Assembly (NCBI RefSeq): GCF_000743945.1
Contig: NZ_CP009238.1
Span: forward strand, 1,550,001-1,614,000
Direction of reading: 5' to 3'
DNA from: Basilea psittacipulmonis DSM 24701
GTDB lineage: Bacteria; Pseudomonadota; Gammaproteobacteria; Burkholderiales; Burkholderiaceae_B
Length of the DNA stretch: 64,000 nt
The notes beneath the pieces are model-generated. The model did not search any database and was not told the origin of the DNA. It saw only the letters and a program-made list of their open reading frames with translations. Both the position numbers and the translations under genes were made by a program. Of the stretch, positions 54,305 to 62,969 are shown piece after piece; position 1 is the first letter of the stretch; each line of letters opens with the position of its first letter.

Positions 54305-56806
54305 TTATCCCCCTGCAGTCACTTCTGCCGTCAGTGAAATAATCGTCAATGGCAGTGGGTCTGTTTGCCTTACGAAAACTTGACCACCATCCGTCCAACT
54401 GGGCGTAGTCAATACATCGACCTCCCCTGTTTTCAGCTTGGTTGCAGAACCCAACGGCTCATTGCGTCGCTGTTTATATTCTCTGAGATTATCTTCATCA
54501 GGACCCACCCAAATACCAGAGGATTGATAAACACGTAGCCAAGCCCGATTAATATTCTTAACACGTCCTTGTCCATAGGCATTATCTAGCTGAACTGCAA
54601 TAGGTAAAGTCTGCATGTCCGACACAATCGGTAAACCAACATGAATAACAGAACCCGCAACGTTCAATGCAATTTTCCCATCCTTAACCACACACTGCGG
54701 GTGAACTGACCCATCTACTAACACGTTTAGTTTCTTACCTTCAAGATGATCCAGTCCTGTCAACTCTTTAATAGGCACACCAGAATACGAAAGGCCCGAA
54801 TCGACAAAGAATGCGTTTTCTTGATTACCAAATAAAAAAGCAGACATTCGTTCGATATATCGTACCGTTTTTCCGTTGATGTTTCGTTTAACCACAGTGT
54901 ACAGAACATCCTCATTATCTTCTGTCACGGCCGTACATGACTCAAACATGCCATCTGTATCATGCCAATGCCAAGCTCCTACCTGCTGTTCGGGCACGTA
55001 AGTTAAGCCTAAAAGCTTTCCGTTAGATGAGACAAACCAAACAATTGGCTGTGGGGCTTGCGTAAAGGCCATATCCTTAATGTCTAAGCCATCAAATAAA
55101 TGGGGAGCACGCAGACTTAAATCGCCAGAGATAATCCCTTGAGCTTGAGCGTTGTAGCCCAGCTCTCTAACATGCCCACCTCGTGAAGTCACATAAATAA
55201 TCGAGTTGGTGGCGATAATAGGTTGAACGTTATTTGCTCCTACATAGGATTGAGGACTCACGCTAATGGACTTAGGTGTAATGGCATCAGAGTTCACAGA
55301 AGTCACCGTCCATTCAGCTGAGCTGGTTAATAGAATTAAATGCGTTAAAGGAATAATGTGACGAATGGTATTAGCCTCTCGTGCCGCTACTCTGAACGCA
55401 ATACGGTCATCATCTCTCACAGGGAGAGAATACGACATATTGGACTCGGTAGCACTTTTGGTCATCCAAATATTCTGCGGTTTATTAATCGTACCCGCAA
55501 AACATCGTCTTTGTTCAAAGTAAGACACAGCACCCGGATATTCTCCTGGGCCATTAAACACATCATCATAAAGTGGTGGTGTGGTGCTTAAATCTGCATC
55601 GATGTTATCATCTTCAAACGATAAGGTATCCGATTGACCGACATAACCATAAACACCACTTTGAAGCTTATACACATGGTAGCGTACCGCCCCTTCCACC
55701 TTTTCCCAAGAGATTCTATTTTTTACACCTGTAACATACAAGTTAGACTGCACAGTAGCGGGTTTAGAGGCTTTGCTTTCTGCTTGGTTCGCGTCAACAG
55801 AAGTCACCACATACGAGTACGTATAGTCCGTATTTTTTACTTTTTGATTGCCCTCTGCTTTGATGGTGAACGTGGGCTTTGTTACGTTTCCGCTGGGCGA
55901 AGGAAGGTCGGGATAGGATACATGCTTATTTCCGAAAGGTTGCCTTTGGGAAGGTGCATCATACCTAATCACAGGTTCTACCAACTTCAGTCCTTGAACA
56001 TTATTATCCGTAATGCTATTAAGTGTAGCACTTCCTACAAGGGCGTAGCTCTCGATATATGGACCTGCTATTCCGATTCTTGCTCCAAAACGATTCCATT
56101 TAAGCACTCGATACAAATCATAAGTAGCCCCATCAGGATTAGTGTCCGTAATGTTAATTACATTATAGGCTCCGGGCATATCTAAATTAGTCTTAACAGA
56201 AACGCGATCGGATATAGCCACTCCTTTACTCGTTCTCTTGACTAAAAAATATTCATACGTTTTACTGGTATCTCTTTCGTCTTTTTTCTCTTCTCCCCCT
56301 CCTGTTCCTACCCTCACGTTCTCCGGTGGCGCCAACAAGCTATTAAATTTAATATCAACCAATTCCCAGTTAGTCGCCCCTTTTCGTCTTAGCTCCTTAG
56401 GTGGATAGTTAGGGTGTACCAATGTCAACACGTCAGCAGATTGTACAAAATGCACATCAAACAAGTCTTCTTCTTGATAGGGGTTGGTAATTTCATAAGG
56501 CTGTCCATCTTTAAGTAGTGTCGCCCCATGCGTATGAAATCTAAAATATTCCGCCCCAAACTCAATCACCATGGTTTGAGTAGTTGAAAAGGTAAACGGA
56601 ATGAGTCGCACCTTTTTGCTAGAATCTTTCACCTCTCGCACAAAAGCAAAGCCCGGGCGATTAGTAATGGGGCCATGAGGTTTGGGAATGAAGTTGCGAC
56701 AAACAGCCAACCCCGTTACGTACTTTACATCATCGATACGACCAAACAATTCAGGTGTCACTTCTCCACCGGCAAAAGATCGTTGAAAGATTTTAAAATT
56801 AGCCAT
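54305..56806 (-). CDS. Podovirus tail tube/stabilisation protein (gp12-like)
   Basis: About 833 residues from the ATG at 56806. The N-terminus FQRSFAGGEVTPELFGR followed by YVTGLAVCRNFIPKPHGPITNRPG is a well-conserved start of large podovirus tail proteins, with LIPFTFSTTQTMVIEFGAEYF split after it. The middle has two fibronectin-like stretches (TYEYFLVKRTSKG; VKNTDYTYSYVVTSVDANQ). It follows the gp11-like gene in the usual order of tail tube components and is all-beta in appearance. Confidence 0.75.
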   Translation of the reverse strand: MANFKIFQRSFAGGEVTPELFGRIDDVKYVTGLAVCRNFIPKPHGPITNRPGFAFVREVKDSSKKVRLIPFTFSTTQTMVIEFGAEYFRFHTHGATLLKDGQPYEITNPYQEEDLFDVHFVQSADVLTLVHPNYPPKELRRKGATNWELVDIKFNSLLAPPENVRVGTGGGEEKKDERDTSKTYEYFLVKRTSKGVAISDRVSVKTNLDMPGAYNVINITDTNPDGATYDLYRVLKWNRFGARIGIAGPYIESYALVGSATLNSITDNNVQGLKLVEPVIRYDAPSQRQPFGNKHVSYPDLPSPSGNVTKPTFTIKAEGNQKVKNTDYTYSYVVTSVDANQAESKASKPATVQSNLYVTGVKNRISWEKVEGAVRYHVYKLQSGVYGYVGQSDTLSFEDDNIDADLSTTPPLYDDVFNGPGEYPGAVSYFEQRRCFAGTINKPQNIWMTKSATESNMSYSLPVRDDDRIAFRVAAREANTIRHIIPLTHLILLTSSAEWTVTSVNSDAITPKSISVSPQSYVGANNVQPIIATNSIIYVTSRGGHVRELGYNAQAQGIISGDLSLRAPHLFDGLDIKDMAFTQAPQPIVWFVSSNGKLLGLTYVPEQQVGAWHWHDTDGMFESCTAVTEDNEDVLYTVVKRNINGKTVRYIERMSAFLFGNQENAFFVDSGLSYSGVPIKELTGLDHLEGKKLNVLVDGSVHPQCVVKDGKIALNVAGSVIHVGLPIVSDMQTLPIAVQLDNAYGQGRVKNINRAWLRVYQSSGIWVGPDEDNLREYKQRRNEPLGSATKLKTGEVDVLTTPSWTDGGQVFVRQTDPLPLTIISLTAEVTAGG

Positions 56807-56818
56807 CTCCAATCCCTC

Positions 56819-57427
56819 TTACATTCTTGCTTGAATCCAATCTGGACAGTGTTCTAGCCCAATGCGTTGTTGGTTACTGTCTGACACCACCGCCTTACTC
56901 ATCGCGATATTAAAGGCGTTCACACAACTTTGAGAAATCTTAATACCTTCTGTGCCTTTGATAATGGGTCCTGCTAAATGAGACGCCAGCAACCATCCTA
57001 ATGCATCCACAAACAAAGGGCTATAACGCGTGGTATCTGTGATTCGTTCAATAAAATGAATCTTGACCTCTTCGTGGCAGGCATCGCAGTAGATTATTCT
57101 TTCGCCTTGCTCGTTAGTCTCCTGACGGTAATGCAAGACCTGTCCGTTAAGCCCTTTTACCGCAATAACCTTAATCGTGTTAGCTGGCACCACAAATACC
57201 GCTTGTTCTAAATCATCATCTGAATCTTGAACCAGTCTAGCTAGGGTGGTCTCTCGCGTAGCAAAATGCCAGTTATGCAGTTCCAGCATGGTGTCTCTTG
57301 CCATCGGATAATAGCGTTGACAGTGCTCTGCCTGCATGGAACCTTCTGGCGGGTTAATGCTAGAGACCGTTGCGTTATCGCCAATTCGAGAAAGGGCTAA
57401 ATTACAAATATCAACTTCGGAAGCCAT
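56819..57427 (-). CDS. Podovirus tail tube protein A/head-tail adaptor (gp11-like)
   Basis: A 202-residue protein beginning EVDICNLALSRIGDNATV followed by a Pro-Glu turn and YYPMARDTMLELHNWHFATRE, a strongly conserved pattern of gp11-like adaptors that attach the tail to the portal. The C-terminus SLFVDALGWLLASHLAGPI is also typical (here as LFVDALGWLLASHLAGPI). It lies directly before the gp12-like gene (12-base gap) and just after a terminator hairpin. Confidence 0.8.
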   Translation of the reverse strand: MASEVDICNLALSRIGDNATVSSINPPEGSMQAEHCQRYYPMARDTMLELHNWHFATRETTLARLVQDSDDDLEQAVFVVPANTIKVIAVKGLNGQVLHYRQETNEQGERIIYCDACHEEVKIHFIERITDTTRYSPLFVDALGWLLASHLAGPIIKGTEGIKISQSCVNAFNIAMSKAVVSDSNQQRIGLEHCPDWIQARM

Positions 57428-57439
57428 AATATTCCTTTG

Positions 57440-57467
57440 AAAAAAGAGGGGGCGATTATGGCCCCCT
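57440..57467 (-). terminator. Rho-independent terminator inside the prophage late region
   Basis: On the minus strand AGGGGGC (57467-57461) pairs with GCCCCCT (57453-57447) around CATAATC, followed by C and six T (57445-57440). It is the only strong terminator in the late block and separates the capsid genes from the tail genes. Confidence 0.8.
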
Positions 57468-57483
57468 TAAACGCACCAAGTAC

Positions 57484-57672
57484 TTACTTTTTGCGGGAAT
57501 TACTTTTTACTTTAGGTTCAGTTAGCTCTTCACTAGGTGGCTCAAACTGCGTACGTTCAACGGGCACAAACCAACCGGCCTCATCAAAACTATCCACCAT
57601 GAAGGTAGTGTCCTTTTTACGCAATACGCCACCATAAAAGCCGTCCTGTAACGCAAGCACTTCAATCATCAC
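57484..57672 (-). CDS. Small phage protein of unknown function
   Basis: A 62-residue acidic-then-basic protein (LALQDGFYGGVLRKKDTTFM, DEAGWFVPVER, terminal KSNSRKK). Similar short proteins follow capsid cement genes in BPP-1-like modules. It has a good spacing to the cement gene (9 bases) and ends just before the terminator. Unrecognised function. Confidence 0.55.
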   Translation of the reverse strand: MMIEVLALQDGFYGGVLRKKDTTFMVDSFDEAGWFVPVERTQFEPPSEELTEPKVKSNSRKK

Positions 57673-57681
57673 TTTCTCCTT

Positions 57682-58062
57682 TTAGGTAGCAGGATAAGCT
57701 GTATGACTAGCTGGTTGAGCAAGTGACAAGTACGAAGTAACCTGACATACCGCACCGTACTTCAATCGTAGATAACGATTGTTCTGGTTAGGTACGCCAA
57801 AGCTATACGCATTACCTGCTTTAGCACCTGCAGGAATCACGATAGAGCCCAACGTATCGTAAGTGCCGTTTTCCGTCTTACTTGATTCAAGAGCCACCGT
57901 AATCGCAGAAGAAGCATTAGACACTAACTGCACTACCGCATACAAAGGTGTACCGACACCGATGTTGCGATCAGAACCCAAGTCAATGGTGTTAGTCGAT
58001 ACACCATTTGCCGTAGCGTTTTGCTTATCAGAAAAAACCAAACGTGAATCAATAATAGCCAT
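57682..58062 (-). CDS. Bbp16-like capsid cement protein
   Basis: About 126 residues from the ATG at 58062, which has a near-perfect ribosome site TAAGGAGGTTA; the longer frame from 58080 is rejected. MAIIDSRLVFSDKQNATANG, STNTIDLGSDRNIGVGTPLY and AVVQLVSNASSAITVALESS follow the pattern of the BPP-1 Bbp16 cement protein that decorates the capsid shell. The ribosome site overlaps the major capsid stop codon region, so the two genes are tightly linked. Confidence 0.68.
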   Translation of the reverse strand: MAIIDSRLVFSDKQNATANGVSTNTIDLGSDRNIGVGTPLYAVVQLVSNASSAITVALESSKTENGTYDTLGSIVIPAGAKAGNAYSFGVPNQNNRYLRLKYGAVCQVTSYLSLAQPASHTAYPAT

Positions 58063-58072
58063 ATTAACCTCC

Positions 58073-59074
58073 TTACACAACTCGTGCTTCTGTGCTTAAT
58101 ACCGCATCACACGCATGAACAGGGATACCATCAAAAGTCAGCACAGGTTTACCTGCCACGGTTTCCCAAGTTAAATTACTTGCAATACGCTCTTGAATAC
58201 CCAAACGTAAATGCGTACGTAGTTCGCGGTTTAGGTAAATTGCAGGACGACCAAGGTTAAGTTGAGGAATACGCTCCGTTGCTTGGATGAGATAGTTAAT
58301 CAACTTCTTAGCGGACTCCACACCGTTAGCCGCTTTTAACGCTTGCATATCGATGTTGGCAATACGCACTAAGTAACGCCAATCGCGAACGCACAAACCT
58401 GCGTCCCAGCGATAATGCGTGCGATATGCCTGCATACGACCGCCTTTACCATCTGCATTCTCTACAGTAACCTCACCTAAATCCTTAACAGAAAGACCTG
58501 CTTTAGAACCTTTGGGATAGATACCGTGTACCGTATTGGGCCCCCAAACAACCAAGTAGATACTAGAGTTGTTGTTACCTGTGCCACCTGCGTCGATAAT
58601 ATTGTCAGCATTACCAGCAGACTTACTATCAATGCGGGGAGCAAAGCCCGTAAACGCGGCAGGTTCTGAACTTTCATTGCCATAGAAGATGGTGCTGGCC
58701 ATCTCTTGGTTCATACCTTCGATGAACGCACGGTCTTCGCTTAAACGAAACGCAGCTGTATTGCCGTTTAAGTCTGCTAACGCTTTATCCACTTCAGCAT
58801 AGGCTTCTAACATACCTGTGCTGTCTGTGATTTGAACAGTAGTTGAACGTGCAGGTTGAACACCGCCATACAGCTTACGCCATGTCGGAGCGGGCAATCC
58901 CGTGCGAACAGTGGTTTTATGACCTGTTGGCAAGTTACCTTCCACAAACGTCATGTCTTGCAAGATAGGGTTAGTCTCGTTTAGCAGTTCAACGATTTGG
59001 TCAATCGAACCACCGGGGTCAAGTCGCTTGGCCACATCGGCTAGCGTAGGGTTTTGAGTTGATAAAACAGCCAT
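58073..59074 (-). CDS. Major capsid protein
   Basis: A 333-residue protein of the HK97-like group found with Bbp16-type cement proteins. The N-terminus NPTLADVAKRLDPGGSIDQI is followed by LNETNPILQDMTFVEGNLPTG and TTVRTGLPAPTWRKLYGGVQ, a strongly conserved block in BPP-1-like major capsid proteins. NYLIQATERIPQLN and an N-loop-like segment with FYGNESSEPAAFTGF are also visible. Located between scaffold and cement genes. Confidence 0.85.
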   Translation of the reverse strand: MAVLSTQNPTLADVAKRLDPGGSIDQIVELLNETNPILQDMTFVEGNLPTGHKTTVRTGLPAPTWRKLYGGVQPARSTTVQITDSTGMLEAYAEVDKALADLNGNTAAFRLSEDRAFIEGMNQEMASTIFYGNESSEPAAFTGFAPRIDSKSAGNADNIIDAGGTGNNNSSIYLVVWGPNTVHGIYPKGSKAGLSVKDLGEVTVENADGKGGRMQAYRTHYRWDAGLCVRDWRYLVRIANIDMQALKAANGVESAKKLINYLIQATERIPQLNLGRPAIYLNRELRTHLRLGIQERIASNLTWETVAGKPVLTFDGIPVHACDAVLSTEARVV

Positions 59075-59089
59075 AGTTTCTCCTTAAAG

Positions 59090-59692
59090 TTAATTCATTT
59101 GAGAGTTATCGTAAAAAGCAATTCGCTTTGCTTGATTGGTCGAAGTACCGCCTTGAACCATTTTGTCTTCTGCTAAACGGCGACCAGCACGCACACAAAA
59201 GCGGATAACTTCTGGGTGATTGCCAATACCCGAGGCGTTTAATAACTCCTTAAACTCAGGCGTACCAAACGCGTCAATCGCTCGTTTTGCATAAGAAAGA
59301 TTTTCCTGTAAGTATTCTCCGCCAAACTCTTTATCCGCTTTAGACTGGTTAGCCCAGTCTTGATGCACTTGTGCAATTTGTTCTTGCTGGCGAGCATGTA
59401 ACATCGGGGCCATGCGGTCTAATACAAGTTGTGCCTTATCTTGGGATAAGCCTAGTTCTTTTGCCACACCTGAAAAATGCTCAAGCACCTCGGGAGCCAC
59501 TTCGTTTCCTTCAACAGGTTTAAACTCGTACTTCTCTGGTACTTGTTCTTGAGCAGGCTTTTGCTCTTCAGTTTGAGATTGAGTTGGCTGACCAGCATCC
59601 GCTTTTTGTTCTTGGCTAGTTGGCGACTCGACTTGTTCTTGACTATCAGCAGTGTCTGCTGTTTCAGTACCCAGTAATGTGTCTTCTTCCAT
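59090..59692 (-). CDS. Capsid scaffold protein
   Basis: A 200-residue very acidic, Gln/Glu-rich protein. Residues 1-60 are low-complexity (SQEQ, TQSQTEEQKP, AQEQVPEK), followed by EVLEHFSGVAKELGLSQDKA and a helical core, ending in a small basic C-terminus (VRAGRRLAEDKM). This layout and the position before the major capsid gene are those of scaffolds in this phage group. Confidence 0.72.
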   Translation of the reverse strand: MEEDTLLGTETADTADSQEQVESPTSQEQKADAGQPTQSQTEEQKPAQEQVPEKYEFKPVEGNEVAPEVLEHFSGVAKELGLSQDKAQLVLDRMAPMLHARQQEQIAQVHQDWANQSKADKEFGGEYLQENLSYAKRAIDAFGTPEFKELLNASGIGNHPEVIRFCVRAGRRLAEDKMVQGGTSTNQAKRIAFYDNSQMN

Positions 59693-59966
59693 CTTTTACT
59701 CCGTTTTCTCGTGTCATCGCAAAATACGATTCTTGACAATGTTCCATAACCAAATTCAGTAAACGCAACCCCTCGTTACGTTGTCCTTCTAAAAACGACA
59801 TGTGCAATGGGTTCTCGTTAAACGACAGTCGAAACACCCCCATTCGCTCTAGAAGTCGCCAAACAATTCGACGGCCTTGTAAATGCGACATCAGCCATTC
59901 GATATCCTCTTGCTCTTTTAAGACTTCTAGCTCGTCATGTTGATAATTTACGTCTTTATTTTCCAC
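59664..59966 (-). CDS. Small phage protein between portal and scaffold (Bbp19-like)
   Basis: A 100-residue protein starting at GTG 59966. It has EWLMSHLQGRRIVWRLLERMGVF (split as EWLMSHLQGRR, IVWRLLERMGVF) and SFLEGQRNEGLRLLNLVME, a pattern of short proteins encoded in the same place in BPP-1-like phages. It overlaps the scaffold gene by 29 bases. Its start codon is 1 base after one of the 14-mers, so the GGGGG of that motif may act as its ribosome site. Function unknown. Confidence 0.6.
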   Translation of the reverse strand: MENKDVNYQHDELEVLKEQEDIEWLMSHLQGRRIVWRLLERMGVFRLSFNENPLHMSFLEGQRNEGLRLLNLVMEHCQESYFAMTRENGVKDGRRHITGY

Positions 59967-59967
59967 C

Positions 59968-59981
59968 TATGCACACCCCCT
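59968..59981 (-). promoter_or_regulatory. Repeated prophage 14-mer AGGGGGTGTGCATA, copy 3
   Basis: It abuts the portal stop codon and ends 1 base before the GTG start of the 59664-59966 gene. Confidence 0.85.
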
Positions 59982-61649
59982 CTACGTATAGCCTGTTAAG
60001 CCACTTAACACACCGCTTAGCCCTTCTTGACCTTCGCCTTTAACAGAACTTAACGTCTTGGCCATATCTGCCCCTTGTTGCATGGCTTGCATTTGCTGAG
60101 CTTGCTGTTGGGCTTGTGCTCTTTGTTCGCGAATCAAAGCTACCTTGTCACTTGGGACGATTAGTTCCGGGTCAACCCCTAACATATCTGAATACATATC
60201 TGCCCACTTATCCGCATCAAGCTTATCTAGCACCTCAGGTTTCATACTCGCGATCGCACCCAAGTTACTCACGAAACGGTCAATGCTGTTAGTAGCCACC
60301 GCTCGTTGTGCTTGAGCCAACATGCTGACAAACTCAACATTAAGGTTCATACCCTGCAACTCTTCTGGTGGCGGTGGCACGATGTCGGCCTCCACCATAC
60401 GGGCAAACGTGATGTCAATTAGCGGATGTAGAATTTCATTGTGTAACCGCTCTAGCACTGGACCCAACATCAATAGCTTTTCCTCATGGCGTTCTGCCAC
60501 TTCAGTAGCGGTCATTTGTCGTCTGTCGCTATTGGCAATCATCAAAAATAAATCCGCGTAAAAGCTTGCTTCAATGCGACTTCGCACATCACGAATATCA
60601 TCAAGTAAATAACTCAAATTAATTTGAGCTTCAAAAGCGGTACGCACGCCACCTGTAGCACTGGCTGAATCCACAAAGGTAATGCCTCCGGGCAATAGAT
60701 TAATGCCTGAGTTTTTAAAATTAGTAGGAGCTTGCAGTGGCGGCTTTGTCTGATAATCAATCCCTTGAGCCTTACGCATTTGCTCGTGTTGCAGTTGTTT
60801 AATATCACCCAACGCTTCCATCGCAGGGCTCATACCATACACGTCACCTGACTCTTTGAGCCATCGTGGGCATAAGGCAGGGAATTGCTCAAAACCTGAT
60901 TCCCTTAAATATTTGTATTCATCCTCTTGCCCTTGCTCAAAGTAGATCGACTTAAAGGGCATGTTTTTATTGTCTTTTTTGCTCGTATTCCTATCGCTTC
61001 TGGGTTCAATCGCGTGAACAACCGTCACCCACTGGTCTAACGAACCTCTATCGTATAAATTCTTAACACGAGTGCTACATGCCTCAAGCCCAAATTCCGA
61101 GACGACTTGAGCAACCGTCATATCGAACTCACGATAAAGCGTGTTGACTTTTCCTCGATAGTCTGTAGCCAAAGCATACTCCCCGATCGACAAGGGATAA
61201 TGATGCACCACTGAATCAAAGTCAAATAAGGCGATGGTACATGCCGTGCCAAACGCTCCTAGTTGCTCATAACAAGAATGCAAAGCCAGATACGTGTTAC
61301 TCTTGGCAAACACCATCTGCATTAAACGTGTAACATCAGATAGCCAAAGCTTAACGTTAGCTGACTCATCTAATGTTGCGTCAGAAGTTGTTAATCGAAA
61401 CCATGGGCGGGCAGGGCTTGTCATTCCCGCCATAAGTCCCGCAGACAATACTCGCAGTGCTCGCGTCCCAGTACTATCGTGGATAAGGTTATGCTTTTTA
61501 CTACCATCATTTCGTCTGTCTTTCCCAAAACGACCAGAACGTGGCAGTAAGTGTGACGCGATATCCTGCCAGTGCGAGTCCCAGCTAGCACGCTCATTCT
61601 TTAGCTGTTGCCAACGTTGTTCAATAAGCTTGCGAGGACTTTGTACCAT
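59982..61649 (-). CDS. Portal protein (head-tail connector), T7/BPP-1-type
   Basis: A 555-residue protein. The N-terminus PRKLIEQRWQQLKNERASWDSH and DIASHLLPRSGRFG, then GTRALRVLSAGLMAGMTSPARPW, are hallmarks of this portal family. Other blocks: EYALATDYRGKVNTLYREFDM, MEALGDIKQLQHEQMRKAQG and RSRIEASFYADLFLMIANSD. The C-terminus is Gln-rich (QAQQQAQQMQAMQQ), as usual. It lies downstream of terminase in the packaging order. Confidence 0.88.
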   Translation of the reverse strand: MVQSPRKLIEQRWQQLKNERASWDSHWQDIASHLLPRSGRFGKDRRNDGSKKHNLIHDSTGTRALRVLSAGLMAGMTSPARPWFRLTTSDATLDESANVKLWLSDVTRLMQMVFAKSNTYLALHSCYEQLGAFGTACTIALFDFDSVVHHYPLSIGEYALATDYRGKVNTLYREFDMTVAQVVSEFGLEACSTRVKNLYDRGSLDQWVTVVHAIEPRSDRNTSKKDNKNMPFKSIYFEQGQEDEYKYLRESGFEQFPALCPRWLKESGDVYGMSPAMEALGDIKQLQHEQMRKAQGIDYQTKPPLQAPTNFKNSGINLLPGGITFVDSASATGGVRTAFEAQINLSYLLDDIRDVRSRIEASFYADLFLMIANSDRRQMTATEVAERHEEKLLMLGPVLERLHNEILHPLIDITFARMVEADIVPPPPEELQGMNLNVEFVSMLAQAQRAVATNSIDRFVSNLGAIASMKPEVLDKLDADKWADMYSDMLGVDPELIVPSDKVALIREQRAQAQQQAQQMQAMQQGADMAKTLSSVKGEGQEGLSGVLSGLTGYT

Positions 61650-61652
61650 GAA

Positions 61653-62006
61653 TTACCCACCCAAAGTATTGTTTGAGCCAAGCAAAGACTGCTTGCCTAA
61701 TTGCAACTGGTCTTGTCCTACGCCTTGTACACCTGTTAGCATGGTGCCACTTAAGCCTTGAGCTCCTGCCTGTTGTGCAGAGCTTAACATCGCTCCGGCA
61801 TTGGGTGCCTTACGATTGGCTCGGTTAAATTCCATCTCTTGCTGACGTTGTGCTTTAGCAGCCGCATCAGCCTGCTGACGAGCTTGCTGTTGTTGCTGAA
61901 TAGACGCACGTTTAGCCGCTTTAGCTTGCTGTCGACCGTTTGAGTAGGCAATCCCTGCAGAGGCGACTGCAGCTACAGCCATCGCTCCCATAATAACTCC
62001 TGACAT
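61653..62006 (-). CDS. Small Gln/Ala-rich phage protein
   Basis: A 117-residue protein with a hydrophobic N-terminal helix (VIMGAMAVAAVASAGIAYSNG), a Gln/Ala-rich coiled coil (QQQQQARQQADAAAKAQRQQ) and a Gly-rich tail. It lies 3 bases upstream of the portal gene. Similar short proteins are common next to podovirus portal genes; function not known, virion assembly likely. Confidence 0.6.
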   Translation of the reverse strand: MSGVIMGAMAVAAVASAGIAYSNGRQQAKAAKRASIQQQQQARQQADAAAKAQRQQEMEFNRANRKAPNAGAMLSSAQQAGAQGLSGTMLTGVQGVGQDQLQLGKQSLLGSNNTLGG

Positions 62007-62008
62007 AA

Positions 62009-62464
62009 CTATTCTCCTGTAATGACAATGGTGTTTAAATCTGATGAGCGTGAAGCAAGTAGATGAGCTTGGTCAGTAAACTCCTCTTCTGCCTCCTGCA
62101 CGCTTTTAGCTTGTGTTGGGAAGATCATGGTTAAGTACGTATCCTCGTGTGCCATAAACATCTGCTTACGATGCTTGCTTGCTGGCAGAACCTGATATCC
62201 ATTTACAAAAATCTCCTTATCGCCCACATACACCGTGGTGGTGCCTTGAACGATTAACAAAGTGCTTCTTTTAATCAACACCCCAGTGATAATGGCTCCA
62301 GCTGGAATCTTGATGGTTCTTGCATACATGCCCGCATGAATCACGTGGTGCGTAGGAATCTCAATTTGCTCAAGCTCCATTAACTTTTCTTCAACCTGAT
62401 GAACTTTTTCGATTTGTTCATCGGTCATACTGGGTACGACTATCGTGCTAGGAAGATTCATCAA
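62009..62464 (-). CDS. Cupin-like phage protein
   Basis: A 151-residue protein whose central part (YARTIKIPAGAIITGVLIKR, LLIVQGTTTVYVGDKEIFV, GYQVLPASKHRKQMFMAHED) has the strand-turn-strand pattern of a cupin/RmlC-like beta barrel. Potential metal ligands are His in HHVIHAGMY and SKHRKQ. The N-terminus is a short coiled coil. Overlaps the GNAT gene by 4 bases. Role in the phage unknown. Confidence 0.6.
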   Translation of the reverse strand: MMNLPSTIVVPSMTDEQIEKVHQVEEKLMELEQIEIPTHHVIHAGMYARTIKIPAGAIITGVLIKRSTLLIVQGTTTVYVGDKEIFVNGYQVLPASKHRKQMFMAHEDTYLTMIFPTQAKSVQEAEEEFTDQAHLLASRSSDLNTIVITGE

Positions 62465-62907
62465 AGCTCCTTAAAGTAAAAGGTGTTCGTTGCTTTAAAC
62501 CCATGACGAGGAAGTACTTTTTCTAAAGCACCTCCTATCGGGGCACTTGCAAAGACACCTACCGCCCCACACGCTTTGGCCAACTCTTGAGCTTGCTTCA
62601 AAAGGCGTAAGCCCACTCCACCTTTTCTAGCAGATGGACTCACAAAAAACGCATCCGTTGCGACAATAAGTTGACTGTGGTGAAGCGTCTTGCTAAAGAC
62701 TAGTATTAACCCACCCACTAATCTATTGTCTCCAAAAGCCCCTAACACACGTGTTAAACCTGACTTTTCTAAATGCCGATACGCTTCTTTGTTGACAGGA
62801 CCATATAAAGGAGCTCGCCCACCATCTTGAGTGTATTGCTCCACTACTTCTTCAAAATCTGGATGATTAAATAGCTCATCCATCGTCAACTCTCGTATCG
62901 TTACCAT
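62461..62907 (-). CDS. GNAT-family N-acetyltransferase
   Basis: About 148 residues from the ATG at 62907, chosen because GAAAGAGGA precedes it; the frame from 62952 begins without a ribosome site and overlaps the 14-mer region. GNAT landmarks: LVGGLILVFSKTLHH, then DAFFVSPSARKGGVGLRLLKQA, whose RKGGVGLRLL is the acetyl-CoA pyrophosphate loop (Q/RxxGxG/A), and a C-terminal RHGFKATNTFYFKEL. GNAT genes often sit between terminase and portal in this phage type; the target is unknown. Confidence 0.78.
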   Translation of the reverse strand: MVTIRELTMDELFNHPDFEEVVEQYTQDGGRAPLYGPVNKEAYRHLEKSGLTRVLGAFGDNRLVGGLILVFSKTLHHSQLIVATDAFFVSPSARKGGVGLRLLKQAQELAKACGAVGVFASAPIGGALEKVLPRHGFKATNTFYFKEL

Positions 62908-62953
62908 AAAAAATCCTCTTTCTTGATTGCATATTAATGGGTAAAAATACACC

Positions 62954-62967
62954 TATGCACACCCCCT
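62954..62967 (-). promoter_or_regulatory. Repeated prophage 14-mer AGGGGGTGTGCATA, copy 4
   Basis: It starts 2 bases after the terminase stop codon and is about 47 bases upstream of the GNAT start. Confidence 0.85.
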
Positions 62968-62969
62968 CT

